The translations under genes were made by a program, and so were the position numbers. The notes under the pieces were generated by a model, which was given only the letters and a program-made list of their open reading frames with translations, was not told the DNA's origin and searched no databases. A stretch of 64,000 nt of DNA from an uncultured Collinsella sp. (lineage in GTDB: Bacteria > Actinomycetota > Coriobacteriia > Coriobacteriales > Coriobacteriaceae): the NCBI GenBank assembly GCA_902496115.1, contig CABUZK010000006.1, positions 10,373 through 74,372 on the forward strand, given 5' to 3'. Shown one piece after another: positions 62,806-64,000 of this stretch (position 1 is its first letter; each line of letters starts with the position of its first letter).

Positions 62806-63924
62806 TTACTGCCTGGCAGTTCCTGATGTTGGCAGGTGACTGCCGCAGTGGCCTATCACGATTAGCTGCGCCTCGTCGTCAAAACAAAAGTGCAGACGGA
62901 ATGGGTCGCGGCGGTTGCGACCGTTGCCCTTAATGTGCGGCAAGATGCAAACCTGCTTACCGTTGTAAGTGCGTTGGCGAAGCCGTATGAGCTCGGTGTC
63001 GTTTTTAGTCAGCTTGGTCTCGGTCGGCGCGGCGTCAAACGAGGTCTGATTTTTAAACTCGCTATAGAGGTCTCCGGTCGTCGGGCGCTCCCCAAACTTG
63101 AGTTGCCACATAACGGTCGCTACGGATTTAAGGATCTGCCATTCCTCGTCCAGATCGGCAAAATCATAGCGGCGTGCCGAGTCGTATGCCTCGGGCAAAA
63201 CGAAAATGCGCGAGGGCCAGAGGTTCGCGGCAAACTTAAGCTCGTCCTCAAGGGTGCGCGGAAATGCCTCGAGCCCCTCGACAAAGCATGCTTCCGCTCT
63301 GAGTGCGGCTACCTGCTTTTCCGAGCGGTCGGCTCGCTCCAGCGCCTCTTGGAGTCGATACTTTAAGTTGGCGATCGTGTTCTCGGATTCATCCAACTCG
63401 AGCAGGCTGTTTTCCAGTTGCTCAATACGCTGCTCATACGCGGCGTTGCTGTCGGCGTAATCGTTTGCCAGCCCCTCCCAGAGCTGCCTGTCGGCAGTCT
63501 CTTTTGACAACAACTCTTTTAGGTTGTCCATGGCCTCTTGGCTGTACGAGGCGGTAAGCGCTTCGGTGCGTTTTGCCTCGGCTACGGTTTCATTCTCTGC
63601 GTGGCGTTTCATCTCTGCCATGCGGCTGCGTAGCGCCCCGATTGATTGGCGCGATTTGTACCAGGCAATATCGCTCGTGTCTACAATATCGCCCCTGCCG
63701 CGCAAGAACGAGCGCCCCAGACTCCGGTTAAGTATCGTGGATGTCTGGTTGCCGTACTCGCTCAGCCTATCGCGCCTGATGCAGAGGTGTCGACGTGCGT
63801 CTTCTTCTTCAGACAGATTGATGTTCGGTTGGTAAATACGAAGTGACGACTTGGGGCAGTTGTATCGATAAGCGGGAGTATGGGGGTGCGGACGATTTCT
63901 TGGACCGCGCCTAGGCGTATCCAA
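62806..63924 (-). CDS. Coiled-coil protein, 5' end disrupted by an IS3-family end
   Basis: A predicted coiled coil (about residues 95-225 of the open frame, Glu/Lys/Arg rich), then a globular C-terminus with HIKGNGRNRRDPFRLHFCF and IVIGHCGSHLPT, which loosely recalls RelE-like toxin ends. The first 15-25 codons overlap IS sequence and have only a TTG, so the native start is lost and the true 5' boundary lies below about 63880. I do not recognise the family. Confidence 0.5.
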   Translation of the reverse strand: MDTPRRGPRNRPHPHTPAYRYNCPKSSLRIYQPNINLSEEEDARRHLCIRRDRLSEYGNQTSTILNRSLGRSFLRGRGDIVDTSDIAWYKSRQSIGALRSRMAEMKRHAENETVAEAKRTEALTASYSQEAMDNLKELLSKETADRQLWEGLANDYADSNAAYEQRIEQLENSLLELDESENTIANLKYRLQEALERADRSEKQVAALRAEACFVEGLEAFPRTLEDELKFAANLWPSRIFVLPEAYDSARRYDFADLDEEWQILKSVATVMWQLKFGERPTTGDLYSEFKNQTSFDAAPTETKLTKNDTELIRLRQRTYNGKQVCILPHIKGNGRNRRDPFRLHFCFDDEAQLIVIGHCGSHLPTSGTARQ

Positions 63925-64000
63925 GCTTCCTGCGGTACTCCATCGGGCTCAGCCACCCGAGGGACTTCTTGATCCGCTCCTCACGATAGTACACGAGGTA
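63911..64000 (-). mobile_element. IS3-family transposase (OrfB) C-terminus, runs off the window
   Basis: The minus strand encodes YYREERIKKSLGWLSPMEYR followed by RKLGYA and a stop, the standard C-terminal end of IS3-type OrfB integrases. The right IS end should lie between about 63880 and 63910. Only the last 29 codons are in the window. Confidence 0.85.

Overview
The window looks like a chromosomal segment of a Collinsella-type member of the Coriobacteriia (Actinomycetota). This is inferred from high-GC codon use, frequent GTG and TTG starts, the gene content and actinobacterial-looking translation and RNA polymerase proteins. No database search was possible. Its backbone is one of the main translation/transcription regions of the genome. 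From 1 to 4.7 kb lie tRNA-Tyr, tRNA-Thr, tRNA-Met, tuf, rpmG, tRNA-Trp, secE, nusG, rplK and rplA, the same ancestral order as the E. coli tufB-secE-nusG-rplKA region. From 26 to 37 kb lie rplJ, rplL, galU, rpoB and rpoC. From 39.4 to 42.8 kb lie rpsL, rpsG, fusA and rpsJ. From 45.2 to 51.0 kb lie rplC, D, W, B, rpsS, rplV, rpsC, rplP, rpmC, rpsQ, rplN and rplX.

Accessory and metabolic genes sit between and after these operons. From 4.9 to 26 kb there is a metallophosphoesterase, an unusual cytoplasmic BMP-domain protein, an MscS channel, a sortase-anchored 5'-nucleotidase broken by a stop codon, a three-gene ABC importer of the TrpXYZ type, a WYL-type regulator, asnS, a PTS IIA protein, an alpha/beta hydrolase, a FeoA-FeoB fusion, an MFS exporter, a GH13 glucosidase, a DNA glycosylase and an aminotransferase. 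Smaller inserts hold an ECF sigma/membrane regulator pair (37-38.7 kb) and a cation exporter plus a phosphatase (43-44.8 kb). After 51 kb come an oxidoreductase with a DeoR regulator, a pseudouridine synthase with a U32 protein, a YheO-type regulator divergent from a nucleobase permease, a patch of decayed AAA-ATPase genes, an exonuclease, and a coiled-coil gene cut by an IS3-family end at the right edge.

The non-coding sequence is unusually rich. It holds an L10-type leader with an attenuator before rplJ, three long hairpin elements with a shared core (each just upstream of a ribosomal-protein operon), a dyad built on GATACGCCCG near four translation operons, and two families of REP-like palindromes with a CCTGTCCC core, several of which supply the stop codon of the neighbouring gene. 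It also holds a 3 x 81-bp array of a 15-bp repeat in alternating orientation, and a probable type I toxin-antitoxin locus. The most interesting protein observation is that the RpoC C-terminus carries a domain that aligns without gaps to the RNA polymerase alpha-subunit C-terminal domain and keeps most of its DNA-contact residues.
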